Assembly: GCF_900155615.1 (NCBI RefSeq)
Contig: NZ_FUHT01000004.1
Location: 186,001-250,000 of the forward strand
From: Massiliimalia massiliensis
GTDB lineage: Bacteria > Bacillota > Clostridia > Oscillospirales > Ruminococcaceae
DNA: 64,000 nucleotides
Direction of reading: 5' to 3'
Part shown: piece by piece, positions 52,867-62,226 of the stretch
Position numbering within the stretch: position 1 is the first letter of the stretch
How the letters are laid out: every line of letters starts with the position of its first letter
Program-made: the position numbers and the translations under genes
The notes under the pieces: model-generated
Told to the model about the DNA's origin: nothing
The model's database searches: none
What the model saw: the letters and a program-made list of their open reading frames with translations, nothing else

Positions 52867-53718
52867 CTATCTATTTGTTTTTTCAGCAGCTTCCGGAAGC
52901 AGATCGATCACAACCAGCTCCGGCCGGTTAAAGATACGGGGAACCAAGGTGCTTTCCCGGGCCAGTCCGCGGCTGACGATCATCGTCGTGCTGCCAAGCT
53001 GATAAGCGCCGCCCGCATATTTCGGAAACAGTCCCTGATCCGGTGCGAGCAGCCCGTTTAGGATACCCGGTATTCGCCACTGGCCGCCATGAGCGTGACC
53101 TGCAAGAACCAAATCAAAACCAATTTCCCGGTACAGATCGGCAAGCTCTGGACGATGCGTTAGCAGAAGGGTAAGCTTTGTGGGGTCGGCAGACAAATAA
53201 GCATGTTCGGCTTGTACTTTGATTTCTTCCATGCCGATATATGTGGGATCGTCAATTCCGCAAAGATTAACCGCGCTCCCATTTGCCTCAAAGATTTGGC
53301 AATCGCCCTCCAGGACGGTGATCCCCTGATCCCTGATCCAATCCTTGAGCGTTTCGATCTCTCCGCTCCAAAATTCATGGTTTCCCGATACATAGAAGCA
53401 GGGGTATTTTTGAGCTATCCGGCTCAGGAAAATTCTGCTGTTTTGATGCGGAACTTCATCGTCGAAGATGTCGCCGCCCAACAGAATAATATCCGGCTGC
53501 TGTTCCTCTACAGCCTGTACCAGTGTTTCCTGGCTGGTTCCGTACCTGCAGGAATGCAGGTCTGTGATCAGCGCGATTCGGAGAGGCTCTCCTATCTTTT
53601 CGTTCTCAATCCGGTAGGAGACAATTTTAAGCCTGGAGGAATCCAGAATCACAAGAATCAGCAGCAGGCCAAGGACGATTAGAATCATTACCGTGACCTT
53701 TCTTCTCTTTGTTTTCAT
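52867..53718 (-). CDS. Membrane-anchored metallophosphoesterase
   Basis: The 283-residue protein has an N-terminal membrane helix (residues 8-26) and a calcineurin-like phosphoesterase domain with ITDLHS, LLGGDIFDD, VSGNHEFW, LTHRP and GHAHGGQWR metal motifs. This is the YkuE/YaeI arrangement (a UDP-diacylglucosamine hydrolase in some members, broad phosphoesterases in others). The substrate is not known. GAAAGTG precedes the ATG. Confidence 0.88.
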   Translation of the reverse strand: MKTKRRKVTVMILIVLGLLLILVILDSSRLKIVSYRIENEKIGEPLRIALITDLHSCRYGTSQETLVQAVEEQQPDIILLGGDIFDDEVPHQNSRIFLSRIAQKYPCFYVSGNHEFWSGEIETLKDWIRDQGITVLEGDCQIFEANGSAVNLCGIDDPTYIGMEEIKVQAEHAYLSADPTKLTLLLTHRPELADLYREIGFDLVLAGHAHGGQWRIPGILNGLLAPDQGLFPKYAGGAYQLGSTTMIVSRGLARESTLVPRIFNRPELVVIDLLPEAAEKTNR

Positions 53719-53814
53719 GGTTTCACTTTCTTTGTTAGGAATAATTTACTGTGAAATACGGCATTATTTTTAACAGTATATCATACTTTTTTGCGGCACG
53801 CTACCCCGTGACAA

Positions 53815-53857
53815 TAAAAATCCGTCCGGGCTGTGAACCAGCAGGACGGATTTTTTG
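53815..53857. terminator. Terminator between pnp and the upstream spacer
   Basis: AAAAATCCGTCC/GGACGGATTTTTT forms a stem of about 11 bp. On the minus strand it ends with a T-run after pnp. Confidence 0.85.
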
Positions 53858-53870
53858 ATAGCATTTATGA

Positions 53871-55994
53871 TTACTGATTGTTCTTCTGTGCCTGTTTTGC
53901 TTCGATTTCAGCGATGGCATCTTTCCTGGAAAGATTGATCCGTCCCTGGTCGTCGATCTCAACAACCTTGACAACAATTTCATCTCCGACAGAAACAACA
54001 TCTTCAACCTTTTCTACACGGTGGTTTTCCAGCTTGGAGATATGAACCAGACCTTCTTTGCCCGGAGCGATTTCAACAAACGCGCCGAAATTCATCAGGC
54101 GGGTGACAACCCCTTTATAGATCGCACCGACTTCTGGATCCATGGCAATGGTTTCAACCATATAGAGCGCGCGTCTTGCATTACCAAGATTCACACCCAT
54201 GATAACACACAGGCCGTCATCGTCAATATCGATCTTGACATCGCATTCTGCGCAGATTTTCTGGATTACGCTGCCGCCTTTTCCGATAACGTCTTTGATT
54301 TTATCAACCGGCAGTTTGGTCTGGAGCACTTTCGGAGCAAATTCGCCGACGGTCTCACGCGGAGCAGGAAGGGCCTTGAGCATGATTTCATCGAGAATAT
54401 AGTTTCTGGCCTTTTCGGTTTTTTCAAACGCTTCCCGGATGATATCCATCGTCAAACCATCGACCTTGATGTCTACCTGGATCGCGGTGATACCCTTATG
54501 GGTTCCGCCGACCTTAAAGTCCATGTCGCCATAGAAGTCTTCCAGCCCCTGGATATCAACCATGGTGGTAAAGGATCCGTCTTCTTTGGTGATCAGCCCG
54601 CAGGAAATCCCTGCAACCGGCGCCTTGATCGGAACGCCTGCATCCATCAGGGCAAGGGTGGAACCGCAGATAGAGCCCTGGGAGGTAGAACCGTTAGAGG
54701 ATAATACTTCGGACACCACGCGGATTGCGTACGGGAATTCTTCCAGGGAAGGGAGCACCGGAACGAGCGCCTTTTCCGCCAAAGCGCCATGGCCGATTTC
54801 ACGGCGTCCAGGCCCTCTGCTCGGACGGGTTTCGCCTACGGAATAGGACGGGAAATTATAGTGGTGCATATAGCGCTTGGTGGAATTTTCATCAATCCCA
54901 TCCAGATTCTGGATGTCACGGATCGGCCCTAGGGTCGCGACAGAGAGCACCTGAGTCTGTCCCCGGGTAAAGAGGCCGGAACCGTGTACACGCGGCAGAA
55001 CGCCGACTTCAGAAGCAAGCGGGCGAATTTCATCCATCTGGCGTCCGTCTACACGCTTGCCTTCAAACAGCCATTCACGGACGATCTTTTTCTGCAGCTT
55101 ATACATGCATTCGTCCAGCTTGACCTGAGATTCCGGATATTTTTCTTCCAGTTCAGTATATACTTTTTCATAAATCGGGAGCAGCCGTTCGTCACGGACA
55201 AGCTTGTTGTCCGTATCGAGAGCCAGCTTAGTATCCTCGTAAGCGATTGCGGCGACATCGTCAAACATATCGTGCGGGACTTCCTGGGATTCAAAGGTGA
55301 ATTTTTCTTTTCCGATTTCAGCCTGAATAGACGCGATAAAGTCGACCATTTTTTTGATTTCTTCATGGCCTGTCTCGATCGCCTTGAGCATGGTTTCGTT
55401 ATCCACTTCGTTGGCCCCGGCTTCAATCATGACCACCTTGTCTCTGGAACCGGCGACGGTCAGGTTTAGGTCGGACTTTTCTCTCTGCGCCGTAATGGGG
55501 TTTAACACGATTTCGCCGTCTACCAAACCGACGCTGATGGTAGCAATCGGGCCGTTAAACGGTACGTCAGAAATGCTGACTGCGATTGACGCGGCGATGG
55601 AACCGGCAATTTCCGGAGAATTGTCGATATCGGTTGCAAGCACGGTCATCACAATCGAAACATCATTGCGCATGTCTTTCGGGAAAAGCGGGCGCATCGG
55701 GCGGTCCACCATACGGGAGGTGAGGATTGCGTTTTCACTGGGACGCGCCTCTCTTTTCAGGAAGGAACCCGGAATTTTGCCCACAGAATAGAGCTTTTCT
55801 TCATAGTCGACAGAGAGCGGGAAGAAATCTACCCCATCTCTTGGCTTGGCAGATGCGGTAACGTTTGCCATGACAACGGTATCGCCATAGCGAACCCAAC
55901 AGGAGCCGTTGGAAAGCTCGCAGGTTTTGCCGGTTTCCACAATGAGCGGCCGGCCGGCATAGGTTGTTTCAAATGTTCTTGGATTGTTCAGCAT
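53871..55994 (-). CDS. pnp: Polyribonucleotide nucleotidyltransferase (PNPase)
   Basis: PNPase degrades RNA 3' to 5' with phosphate. The 707-residue protein has two RNase PH domains joined by a helical domain (catalytic region MDFKVGGTHKGITAIQVDIKVDGL, plus GPGRREIGHG), then KH (IKDVIGKGGSVIQKI) and S1 (GAIYKGVVTRLMNFGAFVEIAPGKEGLVHISKL) domains at the C-terminus. AAGGAGG lies 7 nt before the ATG at 55994. A 24-codon upstream extension is unlikely. It follows rpsO, the classic pairing. Confidence 0.97.
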   Translation of the reverse strand: MLNNPRTFETTYAGRPLIVETGKTCELSNGSCWVRYGDTVVMANVTASAKPRDGVDFFPLSVDYEEKLYSVGKIPGSFLKREARPSENAILTSRMVDRPMRPLFPKDMRNDVSIVMTVLATDIDNSPEIAGSIAASIAVSISDVPFNGPIATISVGLVDGEIVLNPITAQREKSDLNLTVAGSRDKVVMIEAGANEVDNETMLKAIETGHEEIKKMVDFIASIQAEIGKEKFTFESQEVPHDMFDDVAAIAYEDTKLALDTDNKLVRDERLLPIYEKVYTELEEKYPESQVKLDECMYKLQKKIVREWLFEGKRVDGRQMDEIRPLASEVGVLPRVHGSGLFTRGQTQVLSVATLGPIRDIQNLDGIDENSTKRYMHHYNFPSYSVGETRPSRGPGRREIGHGALAEKALVPVLPSLEEFPYAIRVVSEVLSSNGSTSQGSICGSTLALMDAGVPIKAPVAGISCGLITKEDGSFTTMVDIQGLEDFYGDMDFKVGGTHKGITAIQVDIKVDGLTMDIIREAFEKTEKARNYILDEIMLKALPAPRETVGEFAPKVLQTKLPVDKIKDVIGKGGSVIQKICAECDVKIDIDDDGLCVIMGVNLGNARRALYMVETIAMDPEVGAIYKGVVTRLMNFGAFVEIAPGKEGLVHISKLENHRVEKVEDVVSVGDEIVVKVVEIDDQGRINLSRKDAIAEIEAKQAQKNNQ

Positions 55995-56171
55995 ACTTTT
56001 GCCTCCTTGAATTTTCGGCCGGCGCCGGGTCAGGGCGGCAGGGTTAGCAATAAATCCTGCCCTCAAGCGGAGTGTTAAGGGTACGATTTAATGCTAAATA
56101 CCTACCGTTTTACGGTTTGCCAGCCATGATTGTTTGATTTTTTTGCTGCTGCGGCCATACGGATAAAAACA

Positions 56172-56200
56172 CGAAAAGGCAGATGTTTCCATCTGCCTTA
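56172..56200 (-). terminator. Hairpin after rpsO
   Basis: A 10-bp stem AAGGCAGATG/CATCTGCCTT with a 4-nt loop lies on the minus strand after rpsO, followed by TTCGTGTTTT. It separates rpsO from pnp and could also be an RNase III-type processing site. Confidence 0.75.
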
Positions 56201-56211
56201 CAGCGTGAATC

Positions 56212-56478
56212 CTACTTACGTAAACCTAATTTGGCAATTACAGCACGGTAACGTTCGATATCTTTTTTCTTCAGATAACCGAGCAGATTACGGCGGTGAC
56301 CAACCATTTTCAGAAGGCCTCTTCTGGAGTGATGGTCATGCGGGTGCGCTTTAAAGTGCTCCTGCAAATCGTTGATTCTCTTGGTCAGAACAGCGATCTG
56401 TACTTCCGGAGAGCCAGTGTCGGTTTCGTGCAGACGGTTATCCGCGATAACCGCGTTTTTTTCTTCTTTTCTCAGCAT
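56212..56478 (-). CDS. rpsO: 30S ribosomal protein S15
   Basis: The 88-residue protein shows S15 signatures: [52 protein letters not shown] is read across residues 20-70 in the usual order, with LGLRK at the end. GAGGTGA lies 6 nt before the ATG. It has its own consensus promoter and a structured leader. Confidence 0.97.
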   Translation of the reverse strand: MLRKEEKNAVIADNRLHETDTGSPEVQIAVLTKRINDLQEHFKAHPHDHHSRRGLLKMVGHRRNLLGYLKKKDIERYRAVIAKLGLRK

Positions 56479-56590
56479 AGTTTCACCTCATTAAAATTCT
56501 GCCTTGTCGGAGTAAGGGGCAGATGAACTCCCGTTTGACAGGCTTGTCAAACCTATTGGGCTTAATCCCGCAAACCACGGCAAAGTAAAT
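56479..56590 (-). ncRNA. Structured rpsO leader
   Basis: The leader of about 105 nt contains a perfect 8-bp hairpin GTTTGACA/TGTCAAAC (56533-56552) and a GGAGT/ACTCC stem nearer the start. S15 leaders in several bacteria bind S15 and self-regulate. I cannot say whether this one matches a known type. Confidence 0.4.
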
Positions 56591-56592
56591 AT

Positions 56593-56621
56593 ATTATACC
56601 ATAATGGAAAAGGTTTGTAAA
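56593..56621 (-). promoter_or_regulatory. Promoter of rpsO
   Basis: On the minus strand, TTTACA (56621-56616) and TATAAT (56598-56593) are 17 nt apart. Confidence 0.85.
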
Positions 56622-56724
56622 GAAATAATTCAGAACTTTTTCCATCATTTTTATAATACCTCTTTTTCTGCGGAAAATCAAGAGCCGGGCTGTCCTTTTT
56701 TGGCATGCTGGCGCAGATGGAATA

Positions 56725-56753
56725 TTGATCTCAGCGGCAAAATATGATATAAT
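56725..56753 (+). promoter_or_regulatory. Promoter of the ruvCAB-glmM-ecf unit
   Basis: TTGATC at 56725-56730 and TATAAT at 56748-56753 are 17 nt apart, with TGA before the -10 box. Confidence 0.8.
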
Positions 56754-56814
56754 AATTTGAATCATGCATATGAGACAGTCATGGAGAAAACAGCTCCGAA
56801 ACGGATTTGATAAA

Positions 56815-57321
56815 ATGAAGATTATTGGAATTGACCCCGGCTATGCGATTGTCGGCGTTGGGATTGTGGAATACCGCAATTCTCGATTTACCACTCTGGA
56901 TTATGGCGCGATCACGACAGACGCGGGAACAGAATTTGCGGCGCGGCTGCGAATCATTTATGAGGACTTTACCCAGATCATCGAAATGCATAAACCGGAC
57001 GCAGTTGCCATTGAGAAGCTTTTCTTTACCACCAACCAAAAAACCGCGATTGATGTCGCGCAGGCAAGAGGCATTATCCTTCTGGTGGCAAGCCTGCACA
57101 ATGTACCCTGCTATGAATACACTCCGCTTCAGGTGAAGCAGGCTGTCGTTGGGTACGGCAAGGCGGTAAAAACGCAGGTGCAGGAGATGACAAAGCAGCT
57201 TTTAAACCTGAAAGCCGTCCCAAAGCCGGACGATGTGGCGGACGCGCTGGCAATTGCGATCTGTCATGCGCATACGGCGCCGTCACTGATGAATTTTAAA
57301 AAATTTGAAGAATGGAAATAA
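56815..57321 (+). CDS. ruvC: Holliday junction endonuclease RuvC
   Basis: RuvC cleaves Holliday junctions. The 168-residue protein has IIGIDPGYAIVG (first catalytic Asp), AIEKLFFTTNQKTAIDVAQARG (Glu) and the C-terminal PKPDDVADALAIAICHAH (Asp pair). The ATG at 56815 gives the standard length. An ATG at 56764 would be within a few nt of the predicted transcription start. The ribosome binding site is weak. ruvA follows after 24 nt. Confidence 0.95.
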   Translation: MKIIGIDPGYAIVGVGIVEYRNSRFTTLDYGAITTDAGTEFAARLRIIYEDFTQIIEMHKPDAVAIEKLFFTTNQKTAIDVAQARGIILLVASLHNVPCYEYTPLQVKQAVVGYGKAVKTQVQEMTKQLLNLKAVPKPDDVADALAIAICHAHTAPSLMNFKKFEEWK

Positions 57322-57345
57322 ATTGTCCAGGAAAGAAGAACAAAT

Positions 57346-57954
57346 ATGATTTATAGTTTAAAAGGAACGCTCCGGGTTTCAGAACCGAATTTTGTCGTGG
57401 TGGATGTAGGCGGAGTCGGCTTTGGGGTGAAAACCACGCTGACTACCCTTTCCCGTCTCCCTTCGATTGGGGAAGAGGTGTTCTTATATACCTATCTGAA
57501 TGTCCGGGAGGACGCGATGGATTTATACGGCTTCTCCGAGCAGTCTGAGCTTGCGTGCTACAGGATGCTGATCGGGGTAAACGGCGTTGGGCCGAAAGCG
57601 GCGCTGTCCATCCTCTCCGATCACACTCCGGAGCAGTTTGCGCTCTGCGTGGCCTCGGGCGATGCCAAGAGCCTGACCAGAAGCGCGGGCGTTGGGCTGA
57701 AAACGGCCCAACGGATTGTGCTGGAATTAAAGGATAAGGTGTCAAAGGAACAGGTGGCCGATGGTGTAACCGGACGGATGGCGCCTGCTTCAGCCGGGAT
57801 TGCAACCGGAAACGCGGCGGAAGCGATCAGCGCACTGGTGGTATTGGGCTATGCCCAGTCCGAGGCGGCGGCCTTCATCGCTTCCATGGACCCGTCTGCT
57901 TCGGTAGAAGATATGATTAAAGCCGGGCTGAAGGGCCTGGCCGGAAATCTGTAA
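57346..57954 (+). CDS. ruvA: Holliday junction branch migration protein RuvA
   Basis: RuvA tetramers hold the junction for RuvB. The 202-residue protein has an N-terminal OB domain (MIYSLKGTL), two helix-hairpin-helix motifs (LIGVNGVGPKAALSIL and LTRSAGVGLKTAQRIVLELKDK), and a C-terminal RuvB-binding domain with EAISALVVLGYAQSEA. AAAGAAG lies before the ATG. Confidence 0.96.
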   Translation: MIYSLKGTLRVSEPNFVVVDVGGVGFGVKTTLTTLSRLPSIGEEVFLYTYLNVREDAMDLYGFSEQSELACYRMLIGVNGVGPKAALSILSDHTPEQFALCVASGDAKSLTRSAGVGLKTAQRIVLELKDKVSKEQVADGVTGRMAPASAGIATGNAAEAISALVVLGYAQSEAAAFIASMDPSASVEDMIKAGLKGLAGNL

Positions 57955-57969
57955 GGGGGGAGTGGTATC

Positions 57970-59007
57970 GTGTTTGAAAACAGCAAGGAAACAGATTTTG
58001 AAAACCGGATGATCGCTCCCGAATTTACGCAGGAAGACGTAGACGTAGAGTTCTCCCTCCGGCCAAAGACGCTGGATGAATATATCGGCCAGGAAAAGGT
58101 GAAGGAAAATCTTTCGATTTTTATTCAGGCCGCGAAGGCGAGGGACGAGGCGCTTGACCATGTGCTGCTTTACGGCCCGCCGGGACTTGGCAAGACCACT
58201 CTTTCCAACATTATTGCCAACGAGATGAATGTTAACATCAGGGTGACGTCCGGGCCGGCGATTGAAAAGCCGGGTGATTTAGCGGCGCTTTTAACCAACC
58301 TCAATCAGAACGACGTTTTGTTTATTGATGAAATCCACCGGCTTTCGCGTGCGGTAGAGGAGGTGCTCTATCCGGCAATGGAGGATTTCGCGCTGGATAT
58401 TATCATCGGGAAGGGGCCGGCGGCTCGATCCATTCGAATTGACCTGCCGAAGTTTACGTTGGTGGGCGCGACGACACGCGCCGGGCAGCTTACCTCGCCG
58501 CTGCGCGACCGGTTCGGAATGCTCCTGCGGCTGGAGCTTTATACCCCGGAGCAGCTCTGCGATATCATTATGCGCAGCGCCGGAATATTGGAGATTGACT
58601 GCGAGACGGAAGGCGCGCTGGAGCTTGCGAAGCGTTCCCGGGGGACGCCGCGTGTAGCGAACCGCCTGCTCAAGCGGGTGAGGGACTTTGCTCAAGTGTT
58701 GGGCAACGGCGTGATTACCCGGGAGATTGTGGATGTTGCGCTGAAACGGCTGGAGATTGACGATCTGGGACTGGATACCAATGATATCCGGATGCTGACC
58801 ACAATTATCCGCAATTATAACGGCGGGCCGGTCGGGCTGGAAACGCTGGCGGCAGCGCTCGGTGAGGAGGCGGTTACGCTGGAGGATGTCTGCGAGCCGT
58901 ATCTGATGCAGCTTGGATTTTTATCCCGGACGCCGAGGGGACGGTGTGCAACGCCGCTTGCCTACAAGCATTTAGGCATTTTGAAGGACGGACAGCAGCT
59001 TCTGTAA
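57970..59007 (+). CDS. ruvB: Holliday junction branch migration ATPase RuvB
   Basis: RuvB is the AAA+ motor of branch migration. The 345-residue protein has [18 protein letters not shown], Walker [13 protein letters not shown], Walker [10 protein letters not shown], sensor [17 protein letters not shown], and the C-terminal winged helix ending RTPRGR. It begins with GTG, 7 nt after a GGGGGGAG site, at 15 nt from ruvA. Confidence 0.97.
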   Translation: MFENSKETDFENRMIAPEFTQEDVDVEFSLRPKTLDEYIGQEKVKENLSIFIQAAKARDEALDHVLLYGPPGLGKTTLSNIIANEMNVNIRVTSGPAIEKPGDLAALLTNLNQNDVLFIDEIHRLSRAVEEVLYPAMEDFALDIIIGKGPAARSIRIDLPKFTLVGATTRAGQLTSPLRDRFGMLLRLELYTPEQLCDIIMRSAGILEIDCETEGALELAKRSRGTPRVANRLLKRVRDFAQVLGNGVITREIVDVALKRLEIDDLGLDTNDIRMLTTIIRNYNGGPVGLETLAAALGEEAVTLEDVCEPYLMQLGFLSRTPRGRCATPLAYKHLGILKDGQQLL

Positions 59008-59051
59008 GTAGAGAAGCGATACGATATTGAGGATACTAAGGAGAGAAATTC

Positions 59052-60404
59052 ATGGGTAGATTGTTTGGAACAGACGGCGCAAGAGGAATTGCGAATGATA
59101 GCCTGACCTGCGAGCTCGCGATGCAGATTGGGCGTGCGGCGGCACAGGTGCTGATCCGCCAGGCCAGGAGAAGGCCAAAAATCATCATCGCACAGGACAC
59201 GAGACTGTCCTCACAGATGCTGGTAAGCGCGCTGTCCGCCGGGATTTGCTCGGTGGGAGTGGACGTGGAGATGCTGGGCGAGCTGCCGACGCCGGCTGTC
59301 GCATGGCTTGTTGGAGAATATTCCGCAGATGCCGGCGTTATGGTGAGCGCTTCCCATAATCCTGCGGAATTTAACGGGATTAAGCTCTTTTCCCGTACCG
59401 GCTATAAGCTCCCGGATGATGTAGAAAATGAGATTGAACGGCTGATCCTGGACGCGCCGGAGGAAATTGCGCTGGCTTCCCCGATGAAGCTGGGCAGGGT
59501 GTACCGGCGCGATTCCGCGATGCTTGACTATATTGACCATGTGGTTGACACGGTAGAGGACGATTTTACCGGCATACAGGTTGCACTGGACTGCGCAAAC
59601 GGTTCAGCCTCCCGGACAGCCGAAACTCTGTTCACCCAGCTTGGAGCGGACGTCCATGTGCTGCATGCGTCCCCGACAGGACTGAATATCAATAAAAACT
59701 GCGGTTCTACCCATATGGACAGCCTGCGGCGGTTTATGCTCGACAATCATTGCAATGTGGCGTTTGCCTTTGACGGGGACGCCGACCGGTGTCTGGCGCT
59801 GGATGAAAACGGGGAACTGGTGGACGGCGATCAGCTTATGGCGATTTGCGCGAACGATCTGAAGCAGCGCGGGCGGCTGAACGAGAACACGTTGGTTGCA
59901 ACGGTCATGTCTAATTTCGGGATGCATAGTTTTGCGAGAGAGCAGGACATCAACCTTGTCTGCACCACGGTCGGCGACCGGTACGTGCTGGAGGAAATGC
60001 TGAAATACGGCTATGTAATCGGCGGGGAACAATCCGGGCATATTATCTTTAAGGAGTTTGCACAGACTGGCGACGGACAACTGACCGCAGTGCAGGTTCT
60101 GAGCATCTTAAAACGTTCCGGAAAGAAGATGTCGGAGCTGGCTTCGGTGATGAAAAAGGCGCCGCAGGTCTTAAAAGGCGTCGAGATTGCGCAGGACGGC
60201 AAAAAGCTGCTTGCGACCAACGGGACAATCAAGAAGAAGATTTCTGAGGTGCAGGCGGCGCTGGGAGAAACCGGGCGGGTGCTGGTGCGTGCCTCCGGGA
60301 CAGAGCCGCTGATCCGCGTGATGGTAGAGGGGGATGACACCGCCCTGATTGAACGCTGCTGTGACGAGGTGTGCGCTGTGATTGAAGCGGAGAAGGAAGT
60401 ATAA
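59052..60404 (+). CDS. glmM: Phosphoglucosamine mutase
   Basis: GlmM converts glucosamine-6-P to glucosamine-1-P for peptidoglycan precursors. The 450-residue enzyme has LFGTDGARGIAND, the phospho-Ser loop MVSASHNPAEFNGIKLF near residue 100, the metal loop FDGDADRC near residue 240, the sugar loop GGEQSGHII and the phosphate loop RASGTEPLIRVMVEG. GGAGAG precedes the ATG. It is 44 nt after ruvB. Confidence 0.97.
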   Translation: MGRLFGTDGARGIANDSLTCELAMQIGRAAAQVLIRQARRRPKIIIAQDTRLSSQMLVSALSAGICSVGVDVEMLGELPTPAVAWLVGEYSADAGVMVSASHNPAEFNGIKLFSRTGYKLPDDVENEIERLILDAPEEIALASPMKLGRVYRRDSAMLDYIDHVVDTVEDDFTGIQVALDCANGSASRTAETLFTQLGADVHVLHASPTGLNINKNCGSTHMDSLRRFMLDNHCNVAFAFDGDADRCLALDENGELVDGDQLMAICANDLKQRGRLNENTLVATVMSNFGMHSFAREQDINLVCTTVGDRYVLEEMLKYGYVIGGEQSGHIIFKEFAQTGDGQLTAVQVLSILKRSGKKMSELASVMKKAPQVLKGVEIAQDGKKLLATNGTIKKKISEVQAALGETGRVLVRASGTEPLIRVMVEGDDTALIERCCDEVCAVIEAEKEV

Positions 60405-60414
60405 AGGAGAATTC

Positions 60415-61281
60415 ATGAGAGCAACAAGGGATTGGAAGGATTACCGGATTATCGATACATCAAACGGAGAAAAGCTGGAGAATTGGGGAGGAGTATTATT
60501 GATCCGCCCCGATCCCCAGATCATCTGGGATACGCCGAGGGAGAATCTCTCCTGGAACAGGGCTTCCGGACATTATATCCGTTCGAGTAAAGGCGGTGGG
60601 CATTGGGACTTTCAGAAACAGGTGAAGGGAAGCTGGAATATTTCTTACCGGGATTTGAAATTCCTTATCCGGCCGACCGGATTTAAGCATACGGGATTGT
60701 TTCCGGAGCAGGCGGTCAACTGGGATTACTTTGACAGAAAAATCCGTGCGGCGGGTCGCCCGGTAAAGGTGCTCAATCTCTTTGCCTACACGGGCGGGGC
60801 AACCTTGGCCTGCGCGAATGCGGGAGCCTCGGTCTGCCATGTGGACGCCTCCAAGGGAATGGTCGCCTGGGCAAGGGAAAACGCCGCGCTTTCCGGACTT
60901 TCGGACAAGCCGGTGCGCTGGATTGTAGACGACTGCGAAAAGTTTGTCGCCAGGGAGATCCGGCGGGGGAACCGCTATGACGCAGTAATCATGGATCCGC
61001 CTTCCTATGGCCGGGGGCCGGGAGGCGAGGTCTGGCAGCTTGAGGAGCAGGTTTACCATCTGGTTTCTCTGTGCGGCCAGGTGCTGTCGGAAAATCCTCT
61101 GTTTTTCGCACTGAATTCCTATACGACGGGACTATCGCCCTCGGTTATGGAATACCTGCTGGGCGTTACTATTGGAAGCCGGCATTCGGGAATTGTTTCG
61201 GCGGACGAGATCGGGCTTCCGGTTGAGGAGAGCGGATATATCCTTCCCTGCGGTTCCACAGCGCTTTGGGAAGCGGAATAG
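60415..61281 (+). CDS. Class I SAM-dependent methyltransferase, RlmI/RlmL-like
   Basis: The protein of about 288 residues resembles the catalytic half of RlmI-type rRNA cytosine methyltransferases: VKVLNLFAYTGGATLACANAGA (AdoMet loop), VCHVDASKGMVAWARENA, and the catalytic-type motif IMDPPSYGRGPGGEVWQLEE. It has no PUA domain, so it is shorter than RlmI (about 390). AAAGGAG precedes the ATG at 60415. It lies 10 nt after glmM. The rRNA target is inferred only. Confidence 0.85.
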   Translation: MRATRDWKDYRIIDTSNGEKLENWGGVLLIRPDPQIIWDTPRENLSWNRASGHYIRSSKGGGHWDFQKQVKGSWNISYRDLKFLIRPTGFKHTGLFPEQAVNWDYFDRKIRAAGRPVKVLNLFAYTGGATLACANAGASVCHVDASKGMVAWARENAALSGLSDKPVRWIVDDCEKFVAREIRRGNRYDAVIMDPPSYGRGPGGEVWQLEEQVYHLVSLCGQVLSENPLFFALNSYTTGLSPSVMEYLLGVTIGSRHSGIVSADEIGLPVEESGYILPCGSTALWEAE

Positions 61282-61305
61282 GGAAAAGAAAAAGGAGCGG
61301 TGACG

Positions 61306-62148
61306 GTGAAAGACTTGATTCTGGCCGAGCATTTGCATTTTGAATATGTCAGGGAAGAAGAGGAAAACATCCTTGTGCTGAACGATATTGACGTATCAAT
61401 CCATCAAGGGGAATTTGTGGCGATCCTGGGGCATAACGGTTCTGGGAAATCCACCCTGGCCAAGCACTTCAATGCGGTTTTGCTGCCGACAAGCGGTAGG
61501 GTTTTGGTCGATGGAGTGGATACCGCGGATCAGGAGCATCTGTTTGATATCCGGCAGAAGGTCGGGATGGTGTTCCAGAACCCGGACAACCAGATTGTAG
61601 CGACCATCGTCGAGGAAGACGTTGCGTTTGCGCTGGAAAACCTTGGCGTGGAGCCGGAGGAAATCCGGCGGCGGGTGGACGAGGCATTGAAAACAGTTGA
61701 TATGTATGAATTTAAAGAGCATGCGCCGCATCAGTTATCCGGCGGGCAGAAGCAAAGGATTGCGATTGCGGGAGTCATTGCAATGCGCCCGGAATGCGTT
61801 GTGCTGGACGAGCCTACCGCGATGCTTGACCCGAAGGGAAGGCGGGAGGTTCTGCGGACTGTGATGGAGCTTAACCGTGACTACGGGACGACGGTCGCGC
61901 TGATTACCCACTATATGGATGAGGCTGTCCATGCTGACCGGGTGATCGTAGTCGACCATGGAGACGTGGTGATAACCGGTACGCCCCGGGAAATTTTTTC
62001 TCAGGTCGAGAAAATGAAGGAGCTGGGGCTGGATGTTCCCCAGGTAACAGAGCTCTGTTACCGCCTCAAGCAAGAGGGCGCTCCCGTACCGGACGATGTG
62101 ATTACCGAGGATGAATGTACGGCGGCGCTGGAGCAGCTTTTGGCATAG
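61306..62148 (+). CDS. ecfA1: Energy-coupling factor transporter ATPase EcfA1
   Basis: This cytoplasmic ABC ATPase has Walker [15 protein letters not shown] near residue 45, Q loop [27 protein letters not shown], signature LSGGQKQR and Walker [14 protein letters not shown]. It forms the energizing module with EcfA2 and EcfT and can serve several S components, such as FolT at 6 kb. The GTG at 61306 lies 8 nt after AAAGGAG, better than the GTG at 61300. Confidence 0.94.
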   Translation: MKDLILAEHLHFEYVREEEENILVLNDIDVSIHQGEFVAILGHNGSGKSTLAKHFNAVLLPTSGRVLVDGVDTADQEHLFDIRQKVGMVFQNPDNQIVATIVEEDVAFALENLGVEPEEIRRRVDEALKTVDMYEFKEHAPHQLSGGQKQRIAIAGVIAMRPECVVLDEPTAMLDPKGRREVLRTVMELNRDYGTTVALITHYMDEAVHADRVIVVDHGDVVITGTPREIFSQVEKMKELGLDVPQVTELCYRLKQEGAPVPDDVITEDECTAALEQLLA

Positions 62149-62226
62149 GGACGGAGACAGGAAAAGACTTTCCGGCACGGACAGATCGATGCTGTGACCG
62201 GAAAAGAAGAAAGGCTGAGAACAAAC

